A stretch of DNA of 57,309 bases from Afipia sp. (lineage in GTDB: Bacteria; Pseudomonadota; Alphaproteobacteria; Rhizobiales; Xanthobacteraceae): NCBI GenBank assembly GCA_017308495.1, contig JAFKES010000071.1, positions 1 through 57,309 on the forward strand, given 5' to 3'. Shown here one piece after another: positions 47,075 through 55,607 of the stretch (position 1 is its first letter; every line of letters begins with the position of its first letter). The notes under the pieces are model-generated. The model ran no database searches. It had not been told where the DNA came from and saw nothing but the letters and a program-made list of their open reading frames with translations. Position numbers and translations under genes: made by a program.

Positions 47075-49702
47075 CTAATCCCGCGCCATCGCTTCCCTCA
47101 CGAGGTCGTCGGCGGCTTCCGCCAGAAGGTCGTCGGAGGCTTCGCCATAGACCGGCTCGCGGCCGATTTCCAGCATCACCGGCACCGAGAGCGGCGACAC
47201 GCGGTCAAGATCCTTGTGGATGATTCGACCCCTGATGCGCTGGAGCATATCGCCGAGCCGGCGGATGTCCAAAAGTCCGGTGGCGGCATCGGCGCGGGCG
47301 GCGCGCAGCAGCACGTGATCGGGCTGGTGCTTGCGCAGCACGTCGTAGACCAGATCGGTGGAGAACAGCACCTGCCGCCGCGATTTTTCCTCGCCGGCGA
47401 AACGGCGCGGAACCAGCCCCGAGATCACCGCGCAGGTGCGGAAGGTGCGCTTCATCAGCGCGGATTCCGCAAGCCATGCCTCGAGATCGTCGCCGAGCAT
47501 GTCGGCATCGAACAGGTCCGGCAGGTTGAGCCGTCCATTCCGGATCATCGCCGACATGTCGCCGAGCGACCACACCGCCAGCGCGTATTCGTTGGCGACG
47601 AAGCCGAGCGGCCGCGCACCCGCACGCTCCAGCCGCCGCGTCAGCAGCATGCCGAGCGTCTGGTGCGCGAGCCGGCCCTCGAACGGATAGCAGACGAGAT
47701 AGTGCTTGGCCGCGCGCGGAAAGGTCTCGACCACCAGTTCGCGTACTCCGGGCACGCGCGAGACCGCCGCCTGCAGCGCCAGCCATTCGCCGACCTGATC
47801 GGGCAATCCTTTCCAGAGCGTCTTGTCCGCCAGCAGCAGGCGCACCCGCTCGGCGAGATAGGTCGACAGCGGAAACTTGCCGCCGGCATAGGACGGCACC
47901 TTGGCGTCGGCATCGCTGGCGCGCGAGACGTAGACCTCGTCCTCCACCAGCGCCTCGTAGCGCACGACCTCGCCACCGAACACGAAGGTATCGCCGATCA
48001 CCAGGCCCTCGATGAAATATTCCTCGATCTGACCGAGCATGCGGCCGCCGCGGGCGATGGCCCCGGTGGCGCCGGTTCGCGCGGCGCCGCCGCGCACCAG
48101 CTTCACCTTGAGCATCGGCTCCTCGACGATGGTGCCGACATTGAGGCGATAGCTCTGGCGCACCTTGGGGTTGGTGACGCGCCAGCGCGGTTTAGAAGAG
48201 GGACTTGCCTTGTCCTGTTTGATGCGCGCGAAGCGCTCGTAGCTTTTCAGCGCGTAGCCGCCGGTGGCGACGAAATCGACCACGTCGTCGAAATCCGTGC
48301 GCGGCAACTCCGTATACGGCGCGGCACTGCGCACCTCGTCATAGAGGTCGTCGGCGAGAAACGGCGCGCCGCAAGCGCAGCCGAGCACGTGCTGCGCCAG
48401 CACATCGAGCGCGCCCGCGCGTTGCGGCGGCGTGTCCTGCGCGTTCTGCGCCACCGCGTCGATAGCGGCGCGGCATTCCAGCACCTCGAAGCGGTTGGCC
48501 GGCACCAGCACCGCGCGCGACGGCTCATCGAGCCGGTGATTGGCGCGGCCGATCCGCTGCATCAGCCGCGAGGCGCCCTTGGGCGCGCCGACATTGACGA
48601 CGAGATCGATATCACCCCAGTCGATGCCGAGATCGAGCGACGAGGTGCAGACCACGCCGCGCAGCCGGCCCGCCGCCATGGCGTCCTCGACCTTGCGGCG
48701 CTGGGCGACATCGAGCGAGCCGTGATGCAGCGCGATGGCGAGGCCGTCGTCGTTGACGCGCCACAAATCCTGAAACAGCGCTTCCGCCTGGGCGCGGGTG
48801 TTGACGAACAGCAGCGTGGTGCGGTTGGCCCGGATCAGATCGTACATCTCGCCGAGCGCGTGGCGCGCCATGTGTCCCGCCCACGGCAGCCGCTCCCGGG
48901 TGTCGAGCATCTCGACGATGGGGGCGGCGCCGGCATCCGCCACCACCAGATCGGCCATGACTGGATCGGCGATGTGCCGCTCGCCCTCCACTTGCGGCAC
49001 GAGATAACGGCGCAGATCGTCGGGCTCGGCCACCGTGGCGGAGAGACCGACGGTGGCGACCTGCGGCGCGAGCCGCCACAGCCGCGCCAGCCCCAGCGCC
49101 AGCAGATCGCCGCGCTTGGAGGTGACCAGCGCATGCAGTTCGTCGAGCACGATGCGCTTGAGCGACGAAAACAGATACGGCGCATCGTCCGACGCCAGCA
49201 GCAGCGCGAGCTGCTCCGGCGTGGTGAGCAGGATATCCGGCGGATCGCGGCGCTGGCGCTGCCGCCGCGACACCGGGGTGTCGCCGGTGCGGGTCTCGAT
49301 CCGCACCGGCAGCGCCATGTCGGCGACCGGCTTGTCGAGGTTGCGCGCGATATCCACCGCGAGCGCCTTCAGCGGCGAGATGTAGAGCGTGTGCAGCCCA
49401 CCCGGCCGGATCACATCGCGGCCGGACGACGCCGTGCGGGCGCGCGGCGTGGCGAGATCCACCAGCGTCGGCAGGAAGCCGGCCAGCGTCTTGCCCGCGC
49501 CGGTCGGCGCGATCAGCAGCACCGATCGTCCCGCCCGGGCCTTGGCGAGCAGGTCGAGCTGATGGGCGCGCGGCGACCATCCCCGCGCAGCGAACCAGCG
49601 CCGGAAGTTCTCGGGCAGCAGATGATGCGGCGAGGCGGGGTCCAAGTCAGGGGTCGTGGCGTCCACCGGCTGGCGTCCTTGATTCCGTCCGGGGCCTGCC
49701 AT
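47075..49702 (-). CDS. Ligase-associated DEXH-box helicase (Lhr-Core)
   Basis: Encodes 875 residues of a superfamily-2 helicase. Walker A is APTGAGKT (65-72, Lys71), DEXH reads LDELHALVTSKRGDL, and motif III-VI segments such as GLSATVAEPDD, LFVNTRAQAEALFQDLW and MQRIGRANHRLD are present. The C-terminal half has the winged-helix and beta-barrel Lhr-Core extension (PTKSLWK-like GLPDQVGEWLALQ...). It unwinds 3'-5' in the ligase-associated repair module. GAAGG precedes the ATG. Its downstream neighbour on the same strand is pdeM; the exonuclease and ligase are 2.7 kb away on the other strand. Confidence 0.94.
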   Translation of the reverse strand: MAGPGRNQGRQPVDATTPDLDPASPHHLLPENFRRWFAARGWSPRAHQLDLLAKARAGRSVLLIAPTGAGKTLAGFLPTLVDLATPRARTASSGRDVIRPGGLHTLYISPLKALAVDIARNLDKPVADMALPVRIETRTGDTPVSRRQRQRRDPPDILLTTPEQLALLLASDDAPYLFSSLKRIVLDELHALVTSKRGDLLALGLARLWRLAPQVATVGLSATVAEPDDLRRYLVPQVEGERHIADPVMADLVVADAGAAPIVEMLDTRERLPWAGHMARHALGEMYDLIRANRTTLLFVNTRAQAEALFQDLWRVNDDGLAIALHHGSLDVAQRRKVEDAMAAGRLRGVVCTSSLDLGIDWGDIDLVVNVGAPKGASRLMQRIGRANHRLDEPSRAVLVPANRFEVLECRAAIDAVAQNAQDTPPQRAGALDVLAQHVLGCACGAPFLADDLYDEVRSAAPYTELPRTDFDDVVDFVATGGYALKSYERFARIKQDKASPSSKPRWRVTNPKVRQSYRLNVGTIVEEPMLKVKLVRGGAARTGATGAIARGGRMLGQIEEYFIEGLVIGDTFVFGGEVVRYEALVEDEVYVSRASDADAKVPSYAGGKFPLSTYLAERVRLLLADKTLWKGLPDQVGEWLALQAAVSRVPGVRELVVETFPRAAKHYLVCYPFEGRLAHQTLGMLLTRRLERAGARPLGFVANEYALAVWSLGDMSAMIRNGRLNLPDLFDADMLGDDLEAWLAESALMKRTFRTCAVISGLVPRRFAGEEKSRRQVLFSTDLVYDVLRKHQPDHVLLRAARADAATGLLDIRRLGDMLQRIRGRIIHKDLDRVSPLSVPVMLEIGREPVYGEASDDLLAEAADDLVREAMARD

Positions 49703-49992
49703 GGCGACCTTCGGACCATCCCGAGAGGTAGGACGTCACGGGCGGACGGTCGAGGGCAACGGCACCGCCTTCAACAAACCCCGGCACGATCCCGCATGCC
49801 CGCCGGCCGCCGTCTCACAAGATGTTGTCGGGAGGTGGGAAACGGCACCGGCCAACCCGAAACCCTATTCCGATCAGATGTTTACGAATGATTAGGGAAT
49901 TTTATTCCTGCCACCTGTGGCCGCGGCGCTACAGCCCCCGCAAACCGTCGCCTATAGAGTGGGGATCTGGAATTCGAGATTTTTGGGGCGTC

Positions 49993-51408
49993 ATGAAAAA
50001 AATCGTTGTTGCTGCCGTTGCGATGGTGGGAAGCGCCGTGGGTGCGCAGGCCGCCGACCTCCCCGTCAAGGCGCCGGTCTACAAGGCGCCGGTGGCGCAG
50101 GTTTACGACTGGACCGGCTTCTATGTCGGCGCTAATGCCGGCCTCGGCTTCGGCCGCAGCTCCACCCATGTGTACAGCCCGGCCGCCTACAGTTTCGAAA
50201 CCACGCGACTCGGCGATGTCGGCGCGCTCGGCGGCGTGCAGGCCGGCTACAACTGGCAGCTCCAGAGCCTGCTTGGATTCAACAATGTCGTACTCGGCGT
50301 CGAGGCTGATATCCAGGGCTCCGGCCTCGATGACAAATATTCCTGCGGCTACCAGTGCGGCCTGGCAGGCTTCGGCTATCAGCAGAAGCTCGACTGGTTC
50401 GGCACCGTGCGCGGCCGCATCGGCCTCGCCACCGGTCCGGTGCTGAGCTACTTCACCGGCGGCCTCGTCTATGGCGACGTCAAGACCAGCATCACCAATT
50501 TCAATACGCCGGCGGACTCGGCCACGTTCAGCAATACCCGCACCGGCTGGACCATCGGCAGCGGCGTCGAAGCCTCGCTCGGCGGCAACTGGACTGCCAA
50601 GGCTGAATATCTCTATCTTAACCTCGGCGACCAGAGCGGCATCAACCCCGTCACCGGCAGCACCTATAGTTCGGACATCCGCGCGCACATCTTCCGCGCC
50701 GGCGTGAACTACCGCATCGGCGGCAACAGCCTTTACGCCTCCACGCCCGCCGCCAACTGGGCCGGCTTCTATGTCGGCGGCAACGCCGGCGGCGCCACCG
50801 CGCTCAACCGCAGCAGCTTCATCACCCCGACCAGCAACGTATTCACGCAATTCAACCTGAGCCCCGACGGCTTCATCGGCGGCGTGCAGGCCGGCTACAA
50901 TTTCCAGGCCGGCAACTTCGTCTATGGCCTGGAAGCCGATTTCCAGGGCTCGACCCTCAAGGACAACAACAACTGCCTGATCACTTGCACCTCAGGCGCT
51001 GCGGCTAATTTCAATCAAAAAATGCAATGGTTCGGCACCGTGCGCGGCCGCGCTGGCTACACCCTCGGATCGACGCTGTTCTACGCCACCGGCGGCCTCG
51101 CCTACGGCAACGTGAAGACCACCGTGCAGGGGCTGGTCGGCGGAGGCACGCCATTTGCCGCCGACTTCGACCGCACCCGGACCGGCTACGCGGTCGGCGG
51201 CGGCATCGAATCGCCGTTCGAGTTCCTCGGCCTGTTCGGGCCGAACTGGACGTCGAAGACCGAATATCTTTACGTGAACCTGGGTCGCTCGACCGATACG
51301 TTCACCGCGGGTGCCTTCCCCGTCGTCTTCAGCACCAAGGCGGAACAGCACACCCTGCGCACCGGCCTGAGCTATCACTTCAACTCGCCGGTGATCGCGA
51401 AGTACTGA
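49993..51408 (+). CDS. Tandem double beta-barrel outer-membrane protein
   Basis: Encodes 471 residues with a signal peptide (MKKIVVAAVAMVGSAVGAQA). Two complete Omp25/RopB-type barrels are fused: the first runs from VYDWTGFYVGANAG to IFRAGVNYRIGG (about 37-245), the second from ANWAGFYVGGNAGG to TLRTGLSYHFN (about 252-464). Both contain GTVRGR and the (A/T)EYLY(L/V)NLG strand. Single-barrel members have about 220-290 residues. A duplication and fusion is likely; whether one or two barrels insert is unknown. The ATG at 49993 follows GGGG. It lies between the two halves of the repair module. Confidence 0.88.
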   Translation: MKKIVVAAVAMVGSAVGAQAADLPVKAPVYKAPVAQVYDWTGFYVGANAGLGFGRSSTHVYSPAAYSFETTRLGDVGALGGVQAGYNWQLQSLLGFNNVVLGVEADIQGSGLDDKYSCGYQCGLAGFGYQQKLDWFGTVRGRIGLATGPVLSYFTGGLVYGDVKTSITNFNTPADSATFSNTRTGWTIGSGVEASLGGNWTAKAEYLYLNLGDQSGINPVTGSTYSSDIRAHIFRAGVNYRIGGNSLYASTPAANWAGFYVGGNAGGATALNRSSFITPTSNVFTQFNLSPDGFIGGVQAGYNFQAGNFVYGLEADFQGSTLKDNNNCLITCTSGAAANFNQKMQWFGTVRGRAGYTLGSTLFYATGGLAYGNVKTTVQGLVGGGTPFAADFDRTRTGYAVGGGIESPFEFLGLFGPNWTSKTEYLYVNLGRSTDTFTAGAFPVVFSTKAEQHTLRTGLSYHFNSPVIAKY

Positions 51409-51431
51409 GCGCGAAGTTCATGTTGAATGGC

Positions 51432-51462
51432 AAACCCCGGCCTCGCGCCGGGGTTTTCTTTT
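51432..51462 (+). terminator. Terminator after the double-barrel gene
   Basis: AAACCCCGGC and GCCGGGGTTT pair around a CTCGC loop, followed by TCTTTT. The loop and inner stem are the same as those of the terminator at 1895. Confidence 0.82.
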
Positions 51463-51480
51463 AGGCCGCGCCAGCGCCGC

Positions 51481-52407
51481 CTATCGCTTCACCGCCGTCA
51501 CCACGAGGCTCGGGACCGGCTCGCCCTTCTCCTTGCGCGTCGCCACCGGCGTGATGGCGCAAAGCAGCAGCCCCGCCACCGTGATGGCGCTGCGGACGTG
51601 CGCCGCACCGTGGCAATAGCGCAGGCTGGCGCCGAGGATGACGCCGTCGCCGCCGTGGGTTTCGGTGGTGAAGGCGAGAACGCCGCCCGGCCGCAGAACG
51701 CGCGCGGCTTCCAGCACCAGCGGCACGAGATCAGGCAGATAGATCACCGCATCGGCGGCGAGCACGAGATCGAGGCTGTTGTCCGGCTCTTGGCGCAGGC
51801 CCTGCACCATGTCGGCGACGTCGAGGCGGGCGTAGAGGCCGGTTAAGCGCGCCTGTTCGATCATTTTCGGCGACAGGTCCACACCGATGAGCTCGCCGAC
51901 ATCGGCGGCGAATTCGCGGGCCGCGAGGCCCGTTCCGCATCCAAGGTCAGCCGCCCGCGCGAAGAAAGGCGGGCGGCCGCTGCCATGGAAGATGGCAAGC
52001 ACCGCCTGTCGCAAAATCTGCGGGCCGCGATAATCGAGATCGTCGACCAGCGCCTTCTCGAACCGCGGCGCATACTGATCGAACAGCGTGCGCACATAGT
52101 CCGGCGGCATCCCGGCGAGCGCCAGCGCCCCGAGCCGCATCAGCCGCAGCCGCGCGCCATGGCGGTCCGACGGATCGGTCTCGCACGCCTTGCGATAGGC
52201 ACGGATGGCGTCGCCATGCTGGTTGAGTTGCTGGCTCAGCTCTCCGAGCGCGAACCACGCCGAGGTGAAGCGGGGTGCCAGTTCCACCGCCTGCGCCATC
52301 AGGTCCGCCGCCGCGACGATATCGCCGCGCGATTCCAGATCGCGCGCGAAATCGTAGCGCCGATCGGCGATCAGATCGCCAGAGGACAGGAACAGCGGCG
52401 CGGTCAT
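51481..52407 (-). CDS. TPR-containing class I methyltransferase
   Basis: Encodes 308 residues. An N-terminal helical part with TPR-like repeats (AAADLMAQAVELAPRFTSAW, GDAIRAYRKACETDPSD) is followed by a class I SAM-dependent methyltransferase: motif I ARAADLGCGTGLAAREFA, LIGVDLSPKMIEQAR, and LDLVLAADAVIYLPDLVP, then LRPGGVLAFTTE. The target is unknown. It sits between the barrel and the exonuclease gene, divergent from the latter by 48 bases; whether it belongs to the repair module is an open question. The ATG at 52407 lacks a clear ribosome site. Confidence 0.85.
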   Translation of the reverse strand: MTAPLFLSSGDLIADRRYDFARDLESRGDIVAAADLMAQAVELAPRFTSAWFALGELSQQLNQHGDAIRAYRKACETDPSDRHGARLRLMRLGALALAGMPPDYVRTLFDQYAPRFEKALVDDLDYRGPQILRQAVLAIFHGSGRPPFFARAADLGCGTGLAAREFAADVGELIGVDLSPKMIEQARLTGLYARLDVADMVQGLRQEPDNSLDLVLAADAVIYLPDLVPLVLEAARVLRPGGVLAFTTETHGGDGVILGASLRYCHGAAHVRSAITVAGLLLCAITPVATRKEKGEPVPSLVVTAVKR

Positions 52408-52455
52408 GCAGGGACGACGACTCCAAGGACGCAGGCGGCACCCTATATAGTAAAA

Positions 52456-53490
52456 ATGCGCCCGCACGACATCCTGATGCCGACCGCCGCCGGCCTTTAT
52501 TGCCCGCCCGGCGGATTTCATATCGATCCGGTGCGGCCGGTGGCGCGGGCGCTGATCACCCACGGCCATTCCGACCACGCGCGAAGCGGCCACGGCGCGG
52601 TGCTGGCCACTTCGGAAACCCTCGACATCATGCGCCTGCGCCTCGGCGACGGCTTCGCCGACCGCACCCAGGCGATCGGCTATGGCGAGACCGTGCGCCT
52701 CGGCGAAGTCACCGCAACATTCCACCCCGCGGGCCATGTGCTGGGCTCGGCGCAGATCGCGGTGACCCATGGCGGGACCCGCATCGTCGCCTCGGGCGAC
52801 TACAAGGACGCGCCGGACCCGACCTGCGCGCCGTTCGAGGTGGTGCCGTGCGACGTGTTCATCACCGAGGCGACCTTCGGGCTGCCGGTGTTCCGCCACG
52901 GCGACGCGGCCGCTGAGGTCGCCAAGCTGCTGACCTCGGTGGCGCTGTTTCCGGAACGCGCGCATCTGGTCGGCGCCTATTCCCTCGGCAAGGCGCAGCG
53001 CGTCATCGCGCTGGTGCGCGCGGCGGGGCATGACGCACCGATCTATCTGCACGGCGCGATGGAGACCGTGACCCGCTATTATCAAAGCCGCGGCATCGAT
53101 CTCGGCGACCTGCGGCCCGCCAAGGGCGTGGCCAAAGCCGATCTCGCCGGCACGCTCACACTGGCGCCGCCATCCGCCATCACCGACATCTGGACGCGGC
53201 GCTTTCCCGATCCGGTGACGGCGTTCGCCTCCGGCTGGATGCGGGTGCGCGCCCGCGCCCGGCAGAAGGGCATCGAGCTGCCGCTGGTGATTTCCGACCA
53301 TTCCGACTGGGACGGCCTCACCGCCACCATCGCCGCCACCGGCGCGGGCGAGGTGTGGGTCACCCATGGTCAGGAAGACGCGCTGGTGCACTGGTGCACG
53401 ACACGCGGCCTGAAGGCGCGGCCGCTCGATCTGGTCGGCTATGGCGACGAGGACGACGACCCCACAGACGCCCCCGAGGGCGCGCCATGA
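52456..53490 (+). CDS. Ligase-associated DNA damage response exonuclease (MBL fold)
   Basis: Encodes 344 residues. The metallo-beta-lactamase motif THGHSDHARSGHG (His36, His38, Asp40, His41) is followed by FHPAGHVLGSAQI, VASGDYK and the beta-CASP-like C-terminal portion (ISDHSDWDGL, THGQED). It is the exonuclease member of the ligase-associated repair set. The ATG at 52456 has no ribosome site; a TATAGT lies six bases upstream of the A, so the transcript may be leaderless. Its stop overlaps the ligase start in ATGA. Confidence 0.9.
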   Translation: MRPHDILMPTAAGLYCPPGGFHIDPVRPVARALITHGHSDHARSGHGAVLATSETLDIMRLRLGDGFADRTQAIGYGETVRLGEVTATFHPAGHVLGSAQIAVTHGGTRIVASGDYKDAPDPTCAPFEVVPCDVFITEATFGLPVFRHGDAAAEVAKLLTSVALFPERAHLVGAYSLGKAQRVIALVRAAGHDAPIYLHGAMETVTRYYQSRGIDLGDLRPAKGVAKADLAGTLTLAPPSAITDIWTRRFPDPVTAFASGWMRVRARARQKGIELPLVISDHSDWDGLTATIAATGAGEVWVTHGQEDALVHWCTTRGLKARPLDLVGYGDEDDDPTDAPEGAP

Positions 53491-55217
53491 ACCGCTTCGC
53501 CCATCTGCTCGACCGTCTCGCCTACGAGCCCGGCCGCACCAACAAGCTGCGGCTGATGACGCAGTATTTCCGCACGGTGTCGGACCCCGACCGCGGCTGG
53601 GCGCTGGCGGCGCTCACCGGGGCGCTGTCGTTCCGCCACGCCAAGCCGGCACTGATCCGCGAGCTGATCGCCGCGCGCGCCGATCCGGTGCTGTTCGCGC
53701 TGTCCTACGACTATGTCGGCGACCTGTCGGAAACCGTGGCGCTGATGTGGCCGAAGCCCCCAGGCACGGTTCGTCCCCTCCCCCCTTGTGGGGGAGAGAA
53801 CGATAGAATCGAAGCTCAAGGCCCTTCTGGCGAAGACCATGGGGCACCCACCCTCACCGAGGTCGTCACCACCCTCGCGACCCTCGGCAAGGCCGACATC
53901 CCCGCGCAGCTCACGCGCTGGCTCGACGACCTCGACGAAACCGGACGCTGGGCGCTGCTGAAACTCGTTACCGGCGGGCTGCGCATCGGCGTCTCGGCCC
54001 GTCTGGCGAAAACCGCCGTTGCCGCACTGGGCGGCCAGGACGTCCACGATATCGAACTGTTGTGGCCCGGCCTGACGCCGCCTTATCCCGACCTGTTCGC
54101 ATGGCTGGAGGGCCGCGCCGACAAACCGGTCAATCGCGATCCCGCGCCGTTCCATCCGGTGATGCTGGCCCATGCCATCGCCGATGACGACTTCGCCGGC
54201 CTCGCGCCGGCCGACTTCATCGCCGAGTGGAAATGGGACGGCATCCGCGTGCAGGCGGTGAGCGGCCATGACGAGAACGGCCGTCTGCGCACCCGGCTCT
54301 ATTCGCGCACCGGCGAAGACATCACCGCGGGCTTTCCCGATCTCGTGCCGGCGCTGCGACGGCCGGGCGCCATCGACGGCGAACTGCTGGTGCGGCGCGC
54401 CGGCCGCGTGCAGAGCTTCAACGTGCTGCAACAGCGGCTCAACCGCAAGAGCGTGACGCCCAAGCTGATGAAGGACCATCCGGTCCATCTGCGCGCCTAC
54501 GACCTCCTGCACGACGGCGAGAACGACCTGCGCATGCTGTCGTTCGCCGAGCGGCGCGCCAAACTGGAAAACTTCGTGGCAGCGCTTGCCGATCCACGCA
54601 TCGATCTGTCTCCGCTGATCTCCTTCGCAACGTGGGACGATCTCGCCGCCGCGCGCAGCAACCCCGTCGGCGACGACGCAGCCGCCGCGGAAGGCGTGAT
54701 GCTGAAGCGCCGCGACGCGCCCTATCTGCCCGGCCGCCCCAAGGGCCTGTGGTGGAAATGGAAACGCGATCCGCACACCATCGACGCGGTGCTGATGTAT
54801 GCCCAGCGCGGCCATGGCAAGCGCTCGTCGTATTATTCCGACTACACCTTCGGCGTCTGGACCACGGACAATGAGGGGGGCGACGACCGGCTGGTGCCGG
54901 TCGGCAAGGCCTATTTCGGCTTCACCGACGAGGAGCTGGTCCAGATCGACCGCTTCGTCCGCCGCCACACCAGCGAGAAATTCGGACCCGTCCGCCATGT
55001 GGTGCACACGCCGGACCACGGGCTGGTGTTCGAGGTGGCGTTCGAGGGACTGGCGCGCTCGGCGCGGCACAAATCCGGCGTCGCCATGCGCTTTCCCCGC
55101 ATCAGCCGGCTGCGCTGGGACAAGCCGCCGCGCGACGCCGACCGGCTGGAGACGCTGGAGCGGATGCTGGCCGCCGAAGGAAAAATTCCCGTGCCGGCCA
55201 CGGCCGGACGCCATTGA
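53487..55217 (+). CDS. ATP-dependent DNA ligase with a repeat-derived insertion
   Basis: Encodes 576 residues. Domains: N-terminal ligase domain (about 1-200), nucleotidyltransferase domain with adenylated Lys249 in EWKWDGIRVQ, motif III RPGAIDGELL, motif V MLKRRDAPYLPGR and GLWWKWKRDP, and an OB domain. The enzyme seals nicks as part of the ligase-associated repair module. Residues 94-119 (TVRPLPPCGGENDRIEAQGP and on) are foreign: they look like a translated intergenic repeat lying inside the N-terminal domain in frame, before APTLTEVVTTLATLGKADIP. The rest is family-like, so the enzyme may still fold. The start overlaps the exonuclease stop. Confidence 0.93.
   Translation: MNRFAHLLDRLAYEPGRTNKLRLMTQYFRTVSDPDRGWALAALTGALSFRHAKPALIRELIAARADPVLFALSYDYVGDLSETVALMWPKPPGTVRPLPPCGGENDRIEAQGPSGEDHGAPTLTEVVTTLATLGKADIPAQLTRWLDDLDETGRWALLKLVTGGLRIGVSARLAKTAVAALGGQDVHDIELLWPGLTPPYPDLFAWLEGRADKPVNRDPAPFHPVMLAHAIADDDFAGLAPADFIAEWKWDGIRVQAVSGHDENGRLRTRLYSRTGEDITAGFPDLVPALRRPGAIDGELLVRRAGRVQSFNVLQQRLNRKSVTPKLMKDHPVHLRAYDLLHDGENDLRMLSFAERRAKLENFVAALADPRIDLSPLISFATWDDLAAARSNPVGDDAAAAEGVMLKRRDAPYLPGRPKGLWWKWKRDPHTIDAVLMYAQRGHGKRSSYYSDYTFGVWTTDNEGGDDRLVPVGKAYFGFTDEELVQIDRFVRRHTSEKFGPVRHVVHTPDHGLVFEVAFEGLARSARHKSGVAMRFPRISRLRWDKPPRDADRLETLERMLAAEGKIPVPATAGRH
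53766..53843. repeat. In-frame repeat-like insertion within the ligase gene
   Basis: 78 bases, encoding residues 94-119, interrupt a conserved stretch. It contains a GC-rich hairpin CTCCCCC-CTTGT-GGGGGAG (53778-53796), a pattern I know from dispersed intergenic repeats of the Bradyrhizobium group (the CCCTCCCCCCTTGTGGGGG type). It adds 26 codons without breaking the frame. Confidence 0.6.
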
Positions 55218-55301
55218 CGCCGGGCGCGCGCTTTCCCATCTGGCGTGCTAATATAGGCGATGCGTCGCAACGCGACGGCGCATGAGACCGAGGAGACCAC
55301 G

Positions 55302-55607
55302 ATGCCGGACGACGTGAGAGAATTGCCTGCCAGGAATGCCGACGGCCTGTCGCGCTTTCTCGGCGGCTCGCCGGCCATGGTGCTGGTGCGGCTGGTGCTG
55401 CTGTCGCTGCTCGTCGGCGTGGTGCTCGCCGCCATCGGCCTCGATCCGTGGAACATCGTCGAGAGCGTGCGCCGCCTCGCCGAATGGCTGTGGAATCTCG
55501 GCTTCGACGCCATCAGCGGACTGTGGCGCTATTTCCTGCTCGGCGCCGTGATCGTGATCCCGCTGTGGTTCATTTCGCGACTGTTCAACGCCAGCCGGCC
55601 GCACTGA
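55302..55607 (+). CDS. DUF6460-like small membrane protein
   Basis: Encodes 101 residues with two membrane helices (about 24-45, MVLVRLVLLSLLVGVVLAAI; about 75-95, YFLLGAVIVIPLWFISRLF) joined by an amphipathic segment (DPWNIVESVRRLAEWLW). I recall the family as DUF6460; the function is unknown. GAGGAG lies seven bases before the ATG at 55302, so an earlier ATG at 55260 is rejected. Its stop directly touches the MATE gene start, and the two likely form one unit. Confidence 0.8.
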   Translation: MPDDVRELPARNADGLSRFLGGSPAMVLVRLVLLSLLVGVVLAAIGLDPWNIVESVRRLAEWLWNLGFDAISGLWRYFLLGAVIVIPLWFISRLFNASRPH

